A stretch of DNA of 64,000 bases. It comes from Tritrichomonas musculus (taxonomy: Eukaryota > Parabasalia > Tritrichomonadida > Tritrichomonadidae). How positions within the stretch are numbered: the stretch's first letter is position 1; every line of letters starts with the position of its first letter. The stretch covers positions 8,742,001 to 8,806,000 of the forward strand of contig JAPFFF010000003.1 of NCBI GenBank assembly GCA_039105265.1, read 5' to 3'. This document shows, one piece after another, positions 31,640 to 42,606 of the stretch. The notes beneath the pieces are model-generated. The model worked only from the letters and a program-made list of their open reading frames with translations. It searched no databases and was not told the DNA's origin. A program made the position numbers and the translations under genes.

Positions 31640-33463
31640 AATACTTCATTTATTGAAATAATTCAATGAGTTTTTTCAAAATTATATAAAAATATTATGA
31701 ATAGAAAGAAATAAGCAGAAAATAAATAAAAGCTTTGTGACATCATAATAACAGATTATATCATAGGGTTTCATATATTATTAGATATTTTAATGAAATA
31801 ACTTGAAGATATTAAATTTAAAAAAAAGATTTAATGAATTTTTAACAAGGAGAACGAATAAATAAGAATAAATAATAATATCATATATTATATCATTTTA
31901 TATTGTTCATTGTTAGTTAATATGACGACTATATGAAAAAATGATGAATTTGGAAATAAGATTCAATAAATTTATAGTAAGGAGAACAAAAGAATAAGAA
32001 TTAACAATCTTATTGCATATTACATCATATAATATCGTGTATTATTAGTGAATATAACGAAAAAATGAAAAAATAATGAATTTGGAAATAAGATTCAATA
32101 AATTTATAGTAAGGAGAACGAAAGAATAAGAAATAACAATCCTATTGCATATTACATCATATAATATTGTGTATTGTTAGTGAATATAACGAAAAAATGA
32201 AAAAATAATGAATTTGGAAATAAGATTCAATAAATTTATAGTAAGGAGAACGAAAGAATAAGAAATAACAATCCTATTGCATATTACATCATATAATATT
32301 GTGTATTGTTAGTGAATATAACGAAAAAATGAAAAAATAATGAATTTGGAAATAAGATTCAATAAATTTATAGTAAGGAGTACGAATAAATAAGAATAAA
32401 TAATCATATAATATATTATATCATTTTATATCGTTCATTATTAGTTAATGTTGCTCGTTTTAGTCGAATTTAGTAGAATGTCAAAATGATCGTTGGAAAT
32501 GGATCTTATTTTGCAAGTACAAATAGCAATATTACTTGGAAATAGATGATGTTTCAGATATAATCACTGAATTGACTGATTTTATTTTATTAGTGGAGTT
32601 TGGTATCTTTGATATCTTTTTTATTTTTTATTTTTTATTTTTTCATTCTTTGAATTTTTGAATCCATTGAATTTTTTGATAGGTGATTATTTTGCTAAAA
32701 TAAACTTCTTTTAAATTTGAGAGGCCTCAGAAAATTGAGAGAACGAAGCAATATAATAGGAGAGTACCTAAAATAATAACAGATAATAAATAAAATTTAC
32801 AAAATATTCAATTTTGAGACTTTGCACTTGGGAATTCAATTTTGAATCATTAAATATTCATGCTTTGAAATTTTGAAAGGTAAAAAAAACATTCAATTAT
32901 GATATAAATTCTTTTATTGACCTATAACAGCTTTTGTATTCACCATAAATTTTGTGTTCTTTATATCTCGAAAATTCCTAGATAAAAATTAAAATAATCT
33001 TTTTATTTATATGCAATTCATAAATAAATATAATTATATCCAATTATAAAATAGTCTACAATATATTTTTTAAGAAAAATAGTTTTTTTTATTCAAATAC
33101 AAATAAAATATAAATATATAGCTTCACAAAAGTTAATTATTTAATTTGCTTTATTTATTACAAGTGAATTTATTTTATTAATAAAATTTTAAAGTATCAA
33201 AACAAAAAAATAATAACTCCTCATATTTTCTCATATTTTTTTGAAAATTGGTAAATCAATTATTCATAGGTATTATGCTCCAAAATTTTGTAATCAAATA
33301 TGTCTCTAGGCAAATAATAATTTTATTATTTTTGAAGTAAAAATATTCCATATTCATCAACTTTTCTCAGAAAAAAAAAAAACGAGAAATGCCTCAAAAA
33401 GTCAAACTTGGCTATTCACCTCACTGGACAGGGATGCCTCAAAAAGTCAAACTTGGCTATCAC

Positions 33464-34282
33464 GGTAAATATTTTTTTTTGAACTTTTTAGATTTTTTCC
33501 CCTCAATTTTTTTCTTTGTATATTTGTTCACAAATAGTTGAACTTTTTAGATTTTTTCCTCTCAATTTGGATTTTTTTAAAAAAGCAAAAAAGCATGAAA
33601 ATAAGTAAATAAAATACTAAAAGAAGAAACTATAAATATTTTAATATACATAAATAGAATTTATTAAGATTTTTCTGTTGAGAAAAAAAAATCATGAAAT
33701 AATAATTAGCATTTCTTTGGGTGAGAAAATTTAGATGCATTAAAATATGCAGTATTTCATCTAGTATAAACTATGAGTATATGCATTGAATAAGAAAAGC
33801 AATTATTTGTGTTTAATGAGCAAAAAAATATATCGTTTTGCACCAATTTTGTGATAAAATACAATAATTAGGTTTATTAGCTAAGAGTGAAAGCGCATTG
33901 GACGTATTTGTGTTCTTTTTGTGAGAATTGTGATCATATATATATCTTCAAAATTTGAAGCTAAATATTGGTTTCTTTTTCATCTTTTGCTCTCAATTTT
34001 TTTTATTGGATCGGTAATACCAGCATTATGCTCTTAAAAGCAGGAAATAAGGGAAATTTAGACAACGATTTTAATAAAAATTGGAAATTGCAAATAGAAG
34101 TTTATTTTTCTTCTTCTTTATTGAACATATAATGCCTGTAATGCTGTGAAATGGTGTTTATTGGTATAAAAACCTCGAATACTTACTTCTTAAATAGTAA
34201 AATTATAAAGATATTATGACAAATAAGCATTCAAAAAAATTGAGAGTAAAAAATCCAAAAAGTTCAAAAATAAAGATTTACC
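33464..34282. mobile_element. Merlin-like non-autonomous element, 819 bp
   Basis: The ends read GGTAAAT and then a longer inverted match (GAACTTTTT, TCAATTTTTTT). They are flanked by an exact 8-bp duplication, GCTATCAC (33456-33463 and 34283-34290). GG terminus and 8-bp duplication agree with Merlin. There is no open frame of note. Confidence 0.75.
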
Positions 34283-34433
34283 GCTATCACTGATAAATTT
34301 GGAAAGTGAAAAAATATTTCTTTTTTTATTTTTTATTTTTTTTGTCCATTTTTAAAGTAATTTTAATTCAATTATAAAATATAATTAAATTCTTGAAGAA
34401 AGAAGAAAAGTTTATTTGTTAAAAAAAAAAATA

Positions 34434-35218
34434 GGTCGGCCAGAATAACGAGTTTTGTCAAAAAAAATAAAAAAACGTAGGAATATCTTCTATTTGATAT
34501 ATAATATTATTTGATGTCTACATATTCTGTTTACCAAGTTTCATCCAATTTCTTGAGTTGAGTTTTGTGAAATTTATGTTTTTTCTTTAAAATAAAAAAT
34601 ATTAATATATCCTATAATTATCATAAAAAAGATAATTATTTATGTTTATCTATATATATAATATTGTATTAAATTTAATATAATCATTAATAAATAAATA
34701 TTTATTTTGTTTAACATGAAAAATGCATTTTTAAAAAATACAAAATTCAATTCTTTTTGAAAAAGTTTGGGATATTTTCTTTTAAGATTTTCTTCTTCTT
34801 TTTCATTTTTAAGTAGACTTTTGTTGTTATATAAGTTTTTGTAATATAATAAAATAAAAATAAAAAGGAAATTTGATCTTCTATTTTTTCTAAAATTGTA
34901 TTAAATTTTTTCCATCAATTCACTGATGAATAATTAAAAATTTCTTAATTTTTATTATATTTATATATATTACAAATAATTATAAACTAAAAAAGTAATA
35001 AAATAACACATAAATTAAATATATAGCAGGATATAATTATTTTAAATTCAAATTTCAAAAAAATGATGATAAAAAAAAATCCAACTCATGAATTCACACC
35101 AAATTTAGATATTTTCTTAATTATACGATCATGAAACAAATATATAAGTTTGGGAAGTTTCTAGCGTTTTTTTAAATTTGGCTTTATGTTTTTGACAAAT
35201 ACGTTATTTTGGCCGACC
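34434..35218. mobile_element. MITE with GGTCGGCC ends, TA flanks, 785 bp
   Basis: Inverted ends GGTCGGCCAGAATAACG and GGTCGGCCAAAATAACG extend imperfectly for about 60 bp (TTTGTCAAAAA, AAAAAAACG). TA occurs on both sides (34432-34433, 35219-35220). The family is uncertain, possibly mariner-like. No coding capacity. Confidence 0.65.
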
Positions 35219-35220
35219 TA

Positions 35221-36222
35221 TATTATTTTTCGTTATAATTTTTTAAAAAAGGGGTCGACTCTCTCAAATTTATTTTGATTGAAAAATAATTATATCTTAA
35301 AAATTAGATATTCTTTTTAATTAATAAATTTTTAAATCAATTTTAAATAGAATTCGAATTCATTTATTATATCTTAAAAATTAAAAGATTCATTATTTAT
35401 TCCAAAAATCATTAAAAATAGTGTTTTTATTATGCTACTTGAGGTATTTTCTTAAATGATTTACTATTTACATTATTTATATGTAGCTTTGAAATATATT
35501 AATAATTTTTAATAAATTATATTATTGATATTCAAGAAATTATTATTTTTTTCTAAATAAAAATTTTGAATTTAAAATTGAATTAAATGTTAGTTTTTGA
35601 AAAAAAATTATTTTGATAATATCAGAATTTTGAAAATTTATTATTTTTATTAACAAATACTTATTATTTTGATAATATATTAGTAATATCCTCATATTAA
35701 TGATTATATATTTATTATATATATTATAAATCACATTTATATTACTATAAAATATATTTTTACATTTTATCTCAGTTTATTTGTATATCACAATTGAGAA
35801 TTAATTATAATAACGTATTAATTCAATTTTATTTTTCATAAATAATAATATCTTAAATGATATTCAATTAATTGCTTTTTAATTAATTTAAAATATGTAA
35901 ATAAAATTGTGAAAAAAGAATATATGATATGAAGGTTATAAAATATTTATATATTTGGATATTTACAAATTCCCAAAATCTCTTTGAATGGTGGAAATTA
36001 GATAAGAACTCAAAAATATTTTCCCCTTTCAAAAGTTAAACTTTTTCTGTTTTTATTTTTTTTGTTGAAATATCTCTATTTTGGCTAATAGAATCGGCTT
36101 CATATTTAAAATTGCATCATGTTATTGATAATGTTAATATTATTTATTATTAATTTTTTATAATTTTAGAATATGATAACCGCCAAACGTCGAACCCTTT
36201 TTTTTTTAAATTAATGATATTT
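35221..36222. other. AT-rich, nothing recognised
   Basis: More than 85% A+T with only short frames. A faint inverted pair (GGGGTCGAC near 35254 and GTCGAACCC near 36190) was not convincing. Confidence 0.5.
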
Positions 36223-37129
36223 CAGAGGTGAGGCTGCGAAAATTTTTGGTATTTTTTAATAATATTAATACATATTATTTTATTCCAGAATTAAATGCTA
36301 TTTATGATAATTTCACTAATATTTTTTTCAGATTTTTAGCTATAAATCTATTTTTAAAATTGAATAGCATCTATCTTATTATAATTTCAATTTTATCTTA
36401 ATAAAAAAATTCTATTTACTCAAAATAATAAATAATTTAATTATCAATATTTAATATATAGATGTGAATATAATATTAAAATCTTCGACTAAGAATTATA
36501 AATCAAAATAATGATTTTTTATGACTTAACTAACTATCATCTAATTATAAGCATGATTTTTTTGGTAAATTATTGATAAATATTAAAATAAATACTTATT
36601 GTGAGGTTGATACCAAAATAAAAACAAATGAAATTATTTAGATATTTGTGAAGTTTACATCATTAACGTATATAGAATTATATTCAATATTAAACCTCAA
36701 TCCTAGCTAAAATTGTAAAAAATTTTTTAAAAATATTTTGATATGTTTGCCAGCACCAGATAAGTTAAGAGATAAACTATAGTTATCCCTTTGGTCTTTA
36801 ATATAGAAGAAAATTTCTCTTTAAATTGAAAAATATTTTTTTGAATTTTGACCAAAAACGCATTCATTGAATAGCTTTCTTATTAAAAAATAGATATCAT
36901 CTATATACAAATGAAATTTAATGGTTGAAAAGAAAAAATAATGACGAATATATGAATTATGACATTTTGAAATATCAATACAATTTCAATTTTTTTTGAT
37001 TAAATCTGAAAAAAAGTATATGATATGAAAAGGTAACAAAACCATAATACTATATTTTTAATTTATTTTTAATTTTGTTGATTATTATTCCTAAAAAAGT
37101 TCATTTAAAATTTCGCAGTCTCACCTCTG
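36223..37129. mobile_element. hAT-like MITE, 907 bp, CAGAGGTGAG ends
   Basis: The inverted ends CAGAGGTGAGGCTGCGAAA and CAGAGGTGAGACTGCGAAA differ by one base. CAG(A/G)G termini are typical of hAT. The flanks share ATATTT; reading two bases into the right terminus gives an 8-bp match TGATATTT, the usual hAT length. Non-coding. Confidence 0.7.
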
Positions 37130-37139
37130 ATATTTCGAG

Positions 37140-38286
37140 AAGAACCTAGGAAACTCTCATGAATATGATTAAAAATTAATAAAAGCATGATATATTGTTT
37201 TATCATATATTTTGTTATTATAAATAAAATAAAATAAAAAAATTCGGCGTAACGTTTTAAGATATAAATGTTTTATTTTTCATCTGAAATTGTATTAATT
37301 AATACAAATAATTGAATGGTTTATTTTCAAAAACAAAAAGCAAGAAGATTTATTTCATCCACGGGATAATCTGCATGCAAAAAACAGCTAGCAGACTCAG
37401 TGATTATGAAATTTAAGGTTTTGAAAACAAAAAAAATATTTAAATATATCATAAAAAGATTTTGATTATAATTTTTTAGTAGGAATTATAAAGAGGGCAT
37501 AGCCTGGTTAAAGTAATATTAAAAAAATAAAAGCATTTTAATTGATCAATTAATCAATTATCAATTAATATTTTATAAATGTACGTTCTTTTTGATTTTT
37601 CTAAGCAAAAATTCTTATTTATTATTCTTAAATTTGTAGATATACGAATTTATTGGACATAAAACGAAATTATTTCTAAAAATAAAAATAATTATGGTCA
37701 ACGAGACCATTATCCCATTTTGATGCAACTGCGAATGCAAGAATTATTTGCGGAATCGAGAGAGTAGATTAGCTCTTATCTTGAATAATTTATAAATTGG
37801 TATTTATTATAGATTATTATTACAATTGACAAAAGGTCTGTTAAGGTCGATATAAATACCATTTTGCACCATTAGGAATAAAGAGGAAATTTTGATAAGA
37901 AAATAGAAAAAAATAAAAACTAAAATATAAAAAAACGTTACGCTGGAAATTTAAATTTTTTTATTTATATATAATTTTAAGGCATCATATTTTAACTGAG
38001 AGAAGTACTATGACAAGAAAATCAGAGAAATTCTTTTCTACAGCTTCATTTTATTTTCTGAGTAAAAAAAACGATAAGTTTTGAATTTTAACGTAAACTT
38101 TTCAATTACCAATTTTAATTTTTTTACAAATGCAGCCAACAAATATGAAGTTTACTATTTTCAACAACTTTTAAACACCATAAAAATTATATCATATGAA
38201 TGCCATCATTTGAATTTATTTATATCAATTAAAAAATTCGATTTTATATTTTAACGGAAATAACGTATTTAGTTTCCTAGGTTCTT
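37140..38286. mobile_element. Non-autonomous element with AAGAACCTAGGAAACT ends, 1147 bp
   Basis: The 16-bp inverted ends are exact. TTCGAG occurs on both sides (37134-37139 and 38287-38292) as the likely target duplication. An inner inverted pair (GCGTAACGTTTT at 37247 and its complement ending 37943) may be a second element nested inside, although no duplication flanks it. No transposase frame. Confidence 0.6.
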
Positions 38287-38403
38287 TTCGAGAAATAATA
38301 TATTATATAATATTTAATTATTTCCAGAAATGAATGTAAAAAAATATTTTTCGATTGATATTTACATTTTTTAAATTGGCCTTAAAATCTATTTTGACCT
38401 ACC

Positions 38404-39296
38404 TAGACTTGTTAAAGTCCATGGACCTGTGGACTTACAAAATTCATTCAATTTTTTTTAGCATTTTTTATTTATTCACAAAATAAAAATTATTTATAAT
38501 TTCTCTGAAATACACTGGTCCATCTGTCAGGACTTCCAAAATTCATTCAATTTTTTTAGCATTTTTTTATTTATTCACAAAATAAAAATTATTTATAATT
38601 TCTCTGAAATACACTGGTCCATCTGCCAGGACTTCCAAAATTCTTTCAATATTTTTAGCATTTTTTTATTTATTCACAAAATAAAAATTATTTATAATTT
38701 CTCTGAAATACACTGGTCCATCTGCCAGGACTTCCAAAATTCTTTCAATATTTTTAGCATTTTTTTTTATTCACAAAATAAATGATCGAATTATTATTTC
38801 TCAGAAATAATCTGGTCCATCTGCCAGGACTTCAAAAATTCTTTCAATTTTTTTAGCATTTTTTTTTATTCACAAAATAAATGATCGAATTATTATTTCT
38901 CAGAAATAATCTGGTCCATCTGCCAGGACTAATAAAATTCTTTCAATTATTTTAGCATTTTTTATTTTTTCACAAAATAAAAGAATGATAAAATTTCTTT
39001 GAAATATTTTGGTCCATCTGCCAGGATTTCCAAAATTCTTTCAATTGTTTATGACATTTTTTTTCATGATTAAAAACATTCAAATATAATTTACTCATAT
39101 TAGTTACTACTTTTCTATTTAAATAAACAAAAAAAATTAAATAAGCAAATAAACTATAAAATATATGCATAAATTGAGTTCTTTTTTGAGATATAAAATA
39201 AAAATAAATTGACAAGGTTTGTTAGGTCCACGCCAAGTCCCGAGTCCACAAAAAGTCCATGAAAAGTGCATTTGTCCCGGACTTTTAACAAGTCTA
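38404..39296. mobile_element. hAT-like non-autonomous element with 99-bp internal repeats, 893 bp
   Basis: Inverted ends TAGACTTGTTAAAGTCC and TAGACTTGTTAAAAGTCC, with the exact 8-bp duplication GACCTACC (38396-38403 and 39297-39304). The interior is six copies of a 99-bp repeat. Eight-bp duplications suit the hAT superfamily. No protein is encoded. Confidence 0.8.
38455..39055. repeat. 99-bp tandem repeat, six units
   Basis: GGTCCATCTG(C/T)CAGGA occurs at 38517, 38616, 38715, 38814, 38913 and 39011, spaced 99 bp (last 98). The GTCC/GGAC words also fill the element's ends, so the array may contribute transposase-binding sites. Confidence 0.9.
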
Positions 39297-39304
39297 GACC
39301 TACC

Positions 39305-40974
39305 AGAGGTATTCATGTAGAGAAATTGACGAAATATTGTAATTTTGATCATTATTTCTTAATTTTTATTTTTAAACTAAGATTGTACTTTAATGAATAA
39401 GAATTTTATACTCCTATTTTTGAGATATTTCTATTTTTATTTTTCTGAAATAAAAATGGCTTTATATTTGAGAGGCAGTATAATTTTTTTATATAAAAAT
39501 TGATGTAATATAGATATATATTTATATTTGTTTTATTTTTAATTATTATATATATATTCAAATAATATATTAATATTTATATGTTTATATTATATTTTAT
39601 TTCTAAAGATATACATGTTTATATTTCATTTTATTTTTAAAAAATTTTTAACTTTTTCTGTTATTATATTGTTTTATTGAAATAATAAACTTTTTGTATC
39701 CTAGTAATATTTTTATTGAAACATTATTATAATTTATATTTATGATTGATATTAATATTTATATACAATATGTATTTTATATTTAAAATTTATATAATAT
39801 ATTAAATAGATAAATTAACAAAAAAAAAAATGAAAAATTCAATGAATTTAAAAAAACGTTAAATTAGCTTTATATTATTATATATTATATAACATTATAT
39901 TTTGATTAAAATTTTAAAATATAAAACAAATCCCTGAGTTGAATTTTGAGAAATTGACGTTTAAAAATTTAGATTAAAAAAAAAAGATATCCCAATGTAT
40001 AAGTATACTTAAATCTTTATCATTATTTAATAAATATTTAAAAATAATAATTATCCTAATATAATAACTTTTTTTTGAACAATACGTAAATGATTCATGT
40101 ATATTCATATATTTGCATTTTCAATGATATTCAAAAATAATTATTAGATATCATTATTTTATATATTTATGAACTATATTTTTATATTATAGATATTATT
40201 TATACTAACAATATATATAATATAATTTAAATTAAATAATTATAATTTTAAATTATGTTTTTTAACAGAGATAAATTTAATTTATTTTAGTTAATGAATA
40301 AAAATAATAATTGAATTTTTCTCCTCAGAAAAGTTACCGCTCAAAAAATTCTATAAGTACTGAATTGTAAATATATTTTTATAAAATATTGATATCTTGA
40401 TAAATTATTTATCTATTGAGTATAAAATAATTATTATCATTTTAATATATTTATTAAACTTATATAATAAAAAATTAACATGAGTTTTAATGCATGGATG
40501 AAAAAAAAATAAAAAAAGTTTATAAAAAAAAATTCAACTCAAGAAATCTCACCAAAATTTTATATTTTATTCCAAATATAGTAGTGAAATATATATCCTA
40601 AAACCAAGCATTTCCAACGTTTTTTTGATTTTGGCTTTGCTTTTTTGACACAAACCGTCCGTTGAACCTAAACAATGTGAAAAAATTGGCCATTCAATTA
40701 GTTGACCCTCCTCTCAATACTCAAGCTTTTTTTGTATAAAATAAAATTGAATTGAAAAAGAGTTTCCAAGCCTTTATTGATAGACCGTATTAGAGCTTGT
40801 TTCCAACCAATATGAAAATTTCGGGCAACAAGGAATCGGACCCCCTTTTTAACATATCACAATATAAAAAATAAAAATATCTTAATAAAAAAATATGTAT
40901 TATTATTAAAAATAGTTCTCGCACCTCTACATAGGTAGGTAAAAGAGATGTAATAAAAAAAATATTACAACCAT
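39305..40974. other. Gene-free, AT-rich, with a decayed relative of the 34.4-kb MITE
   Basis: Sequence at about 39830-40670 matches the 34434-35218 element in patches (AAAAAAACGTT, GAGTTGAATTTTG, TTGGCTTTGCTTTTTTGACA) without clean ends. At 40916-40931 lies TAGTTCTCGCACCTCT, identical to the right terminus of the element ending at 58684; no matching left end was found, so it is a solitary end just downstream of the Tectonic-like gene. Confidence 0.45.
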
Positions 40975-42585
40975 TTAATCTTCGATATAAAAGAAGCAAG
41001 CATACCAGCACCAAATTGTGGCAATAATGGCAAAGCAGAAAAATATTCCTATCGTTTTTAATGCGTCCGATTTGTCCATGAAGAAAAAGTCGAATAGGGT
41101 CGAAAACTTCCCTGATTGAAATCTTACTTCATCTTCTAGGAATAAGTTGCCGTCATCATCAAGTTCTATAAATGCAACTTTAATCATTCCTTGTTTTCCA
41201 AAATCAGTAACATTTGGAATAGCAAGAGAAGGAATAAATCTCTGGAGCAGAAAAGCAGGAGCAGAATGATTGTTGAATTTCTTGTAATAAAACGTCCAGT
41301 ATGCTATTGGGAATTTTAATCCTGAATTAATGTTAGTATTTGACTCATCAAATGTACTAGTACGATTTACATATAAAGAAGTGCCACCTCCTTCTGGAAA
41401 AATCATACCATATGTTTTGAAAATATAATTATAAGGAGGAAACAATTTATAAATAATATCTTTTATTGCGCTTGGTGTAGAAATTTTGAGATCCGTTAGA
41501 TAAGTAACATCATATACATCATCAATATTTATACTTTTATCATCATCTTGATCTAAGGATAATATAATAGTAGCGTTGACTCCAAACAAAATATCATCAG
41601 CATTTTTTTTAATTGGAATTCTGTCAGCAACTTCAAATTTGGTTGGATTAGGTATACTTGTTTTATTCACTGCCATGATTGGAGTACCATAATAATATCC
41701 CATTTGCAGAGGTAGATAAGTATTATCTCTTTCGTTAGCGTCTTTGCTAAAAAAAACTTGAAAGCTAGAATAAAAATAATTTGAATCTGGAATATCTTGA
41801 ACTAACTCTGGAGCTGGTAGTTTCTTCATTGATGCATTTAATATAGTTGTATAATTTTCGTCACATCTGAAAATATATTGTATATCTAAAAAGGCTTGGC
41901 GCTTTATAATGTCACGTCTCATTTGATCATAACCTATAAATGTTGTGGAATTTTTTGTTGTTCCATTATGTCCTCTAATAGTTGTTATAACTACTTCAGA
42001 AAAAAAAAATCTGTCTTTTAGAAGCCTGCCTGTATATTTAGGAAAAGAAGCATTAAACCGAATTGGTATAAAAGCATTTGAGGCGCTTGAACCAATAGCA
42101 ACTGGAAAATAAAAAGGTGCAATATTTGAAATTGATCCATTGCCAACCAGAATTTGACCTGGCATATATGAAACGTTGTTAAAATTTTTGAATTTAATTG
42201 GTACAAAAGAAGATTCTACTGCTTCATCCAGATTGCCAAATCCAAAATCAGCTGAATCATAATTATATATCTTTTTTCCAAATTCACTCCCTTCAATTGA
42301 AAAACATTTAATATTATTTAAGTCAACTTCTTTGATTGATTTCAAATTGGTTTTATCAATTCTATTATTTGGATCACATGACATTTTATATTTACCATCT
42401 GACTCAGGAAGATAGAAATAGTTTTTGAATTCTTCTTTCTGTTCAGGTGTGCAAAAAGGATCACAATCACAATAAGGATTGCATTCATTTGGTTTAATAG
42501 CGCAAATGCATTGATTTTTTTGGTTTTCAAAATAAGCCTCGTTGATGGAAAAGGAAATAAGGGGAAGTATGAAGCACAATATCAT
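40975..42585 (-). CDS. Tectonic-like ciliary transition-zone membrane protein (536 aa)
   Basis: The N-terminal signal peptide (ILCFILPLISFS, 1-14) is followed by a Cys-rich motif, CICAIKPNECNPYCDCDPFC (residues about 26-45). This closely follows the Tectonic signature (CxCD...CD.NCCCDxxC) at the expected position. A long extracellular beta-rich region with about ten N-glycosylation sequons follows, then one membrane segment near the C-terminus (about 508-532: IGIFFCFAIIATIWCWYACF) and a very short tail. Tectonics belong to the MKS/B9 complex that gates entry into cilia; the 530-600 aa length and single C-terminal anchor match the family. It stands alone among transposons. The start is backed by the signal peptide and by a TCAAAT site 19 nt upstream. 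Alternative: another Cys-rich surface protein, but the motif spacing makes Tectonic more likely. Confidence 0.75.
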   Translation of the reverse strand: MILCFILPLISFSINEAYFENQKNQCICAIKPNECNPYCDCDPFCTPEQKEEFKNYFYLPESDGKYKMSCDPNNRIDKTNLKSIKEVDLNNIKCFSIEGSEFGKKIYNYDSADFGFGNLDEAVESSFVPIKFKNFNNVSYMPGQILVGNGSISNIAPFYFPVAIGSSASNAFIPIRFNASFPKYTGRLLKDRFFFSEVVITTIRGHNGTTKNSTTFIGYDQMRRDIIKRQAFLDIQYIFRCDENYTTILNASMKKLPAPELVQDIPDSNYFYSSFQVFFSKDANERDNTYLPLQMGYYYGTPIMAVNKTSIPNPTKFEVADRIPIKKNADDILFGVNATIILSLDQDDDKSINIDDVYDVTYLTDLKISTPSAIKDIIYKLFPPYNYIFKTYGMIFPEGGGTSLYVNRTSTFDESNTNINSGLKFPIAYWTFYYKKFNNHSAPAFLLQRFIPSLAIPNVTDFGKQGMIKVAFIELDDDGNLFLEDEVRFQSGKFSTLFDFFFMDKSDALKTIGIFFCFAIIATIWCWYACFFYIED

Positions 42586-42600
42586 ACACTTTTATATAAA

Positions 42601-42606
42601 ATTTGA
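42601..42606 (-). promoter_or_regulatory. Initiator-like TCAAAT before the Tectonic-like gene
   Basis: TCAAATTTTATATAAAAG: the TCA lies 19 nt upstream of the start. It is nearly the same string as before the exonuclease-RRM gene. AACG-containing words (AACGTATT, AACGGTTA) lie further upstream and recall Myb-like sites, but this is weak. Confidence 0.4.

Larger units (their letters stand above)
27344..32768. mobile_element. Second Merlin/IS1595-type transposon, 5.4 kb, long inverted arms
   Basis: The termini GGTACTCTCCTATTATATTG and the complement are flanked by the 8-bp duplication TAAAATAA (27336-27343 and 32769-32776). Arms of about 1 kb (27344-28335 and 31640-32768) contain four or so units of a 132-bp tandem repeat each (27690-28200, 31905-32400). 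Inside are a 122-bp tandem repeat, a transposase frame, a degenerate AGTGATTAAA minisatellite and a possibly decayed coding stretch. It is inserted in an older element. Confidence 0.85.
26939..33434. mobile_element. Older inverted-repeat element hosting the second Merlin element
   Basis: 52-bp arms at 26939-26990 and 33383-33434 are complementary with only two mismatches (starting TCCCTGTCCAGTGAGGTGAA). Inward, a weaker inverted match continues, for example CTAGGAATTTTC near 27245 and its complement near 32982. The Merlin element at 27344-32768 lies between them. No target duplication could be assigned: the right flank repeats 27 bp of the arm (GCCTCAAAAAGTCAAACTTG). No gene of its own remains. 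Family unknown. Confidence 0.55.

Noticed and set aside
35245-36212. Possible element with AAAGGGGTCGAC-like ends
   Set aside because: The inverted match is only about 12 bp with mismatches and there is no target duplication.
40790-41014. 74-codon frame overlapping the end of the Tectonic-like gene
   Set aside because: Shares sequence with the real gene's 3' end in another frame and has no recognisable domain.
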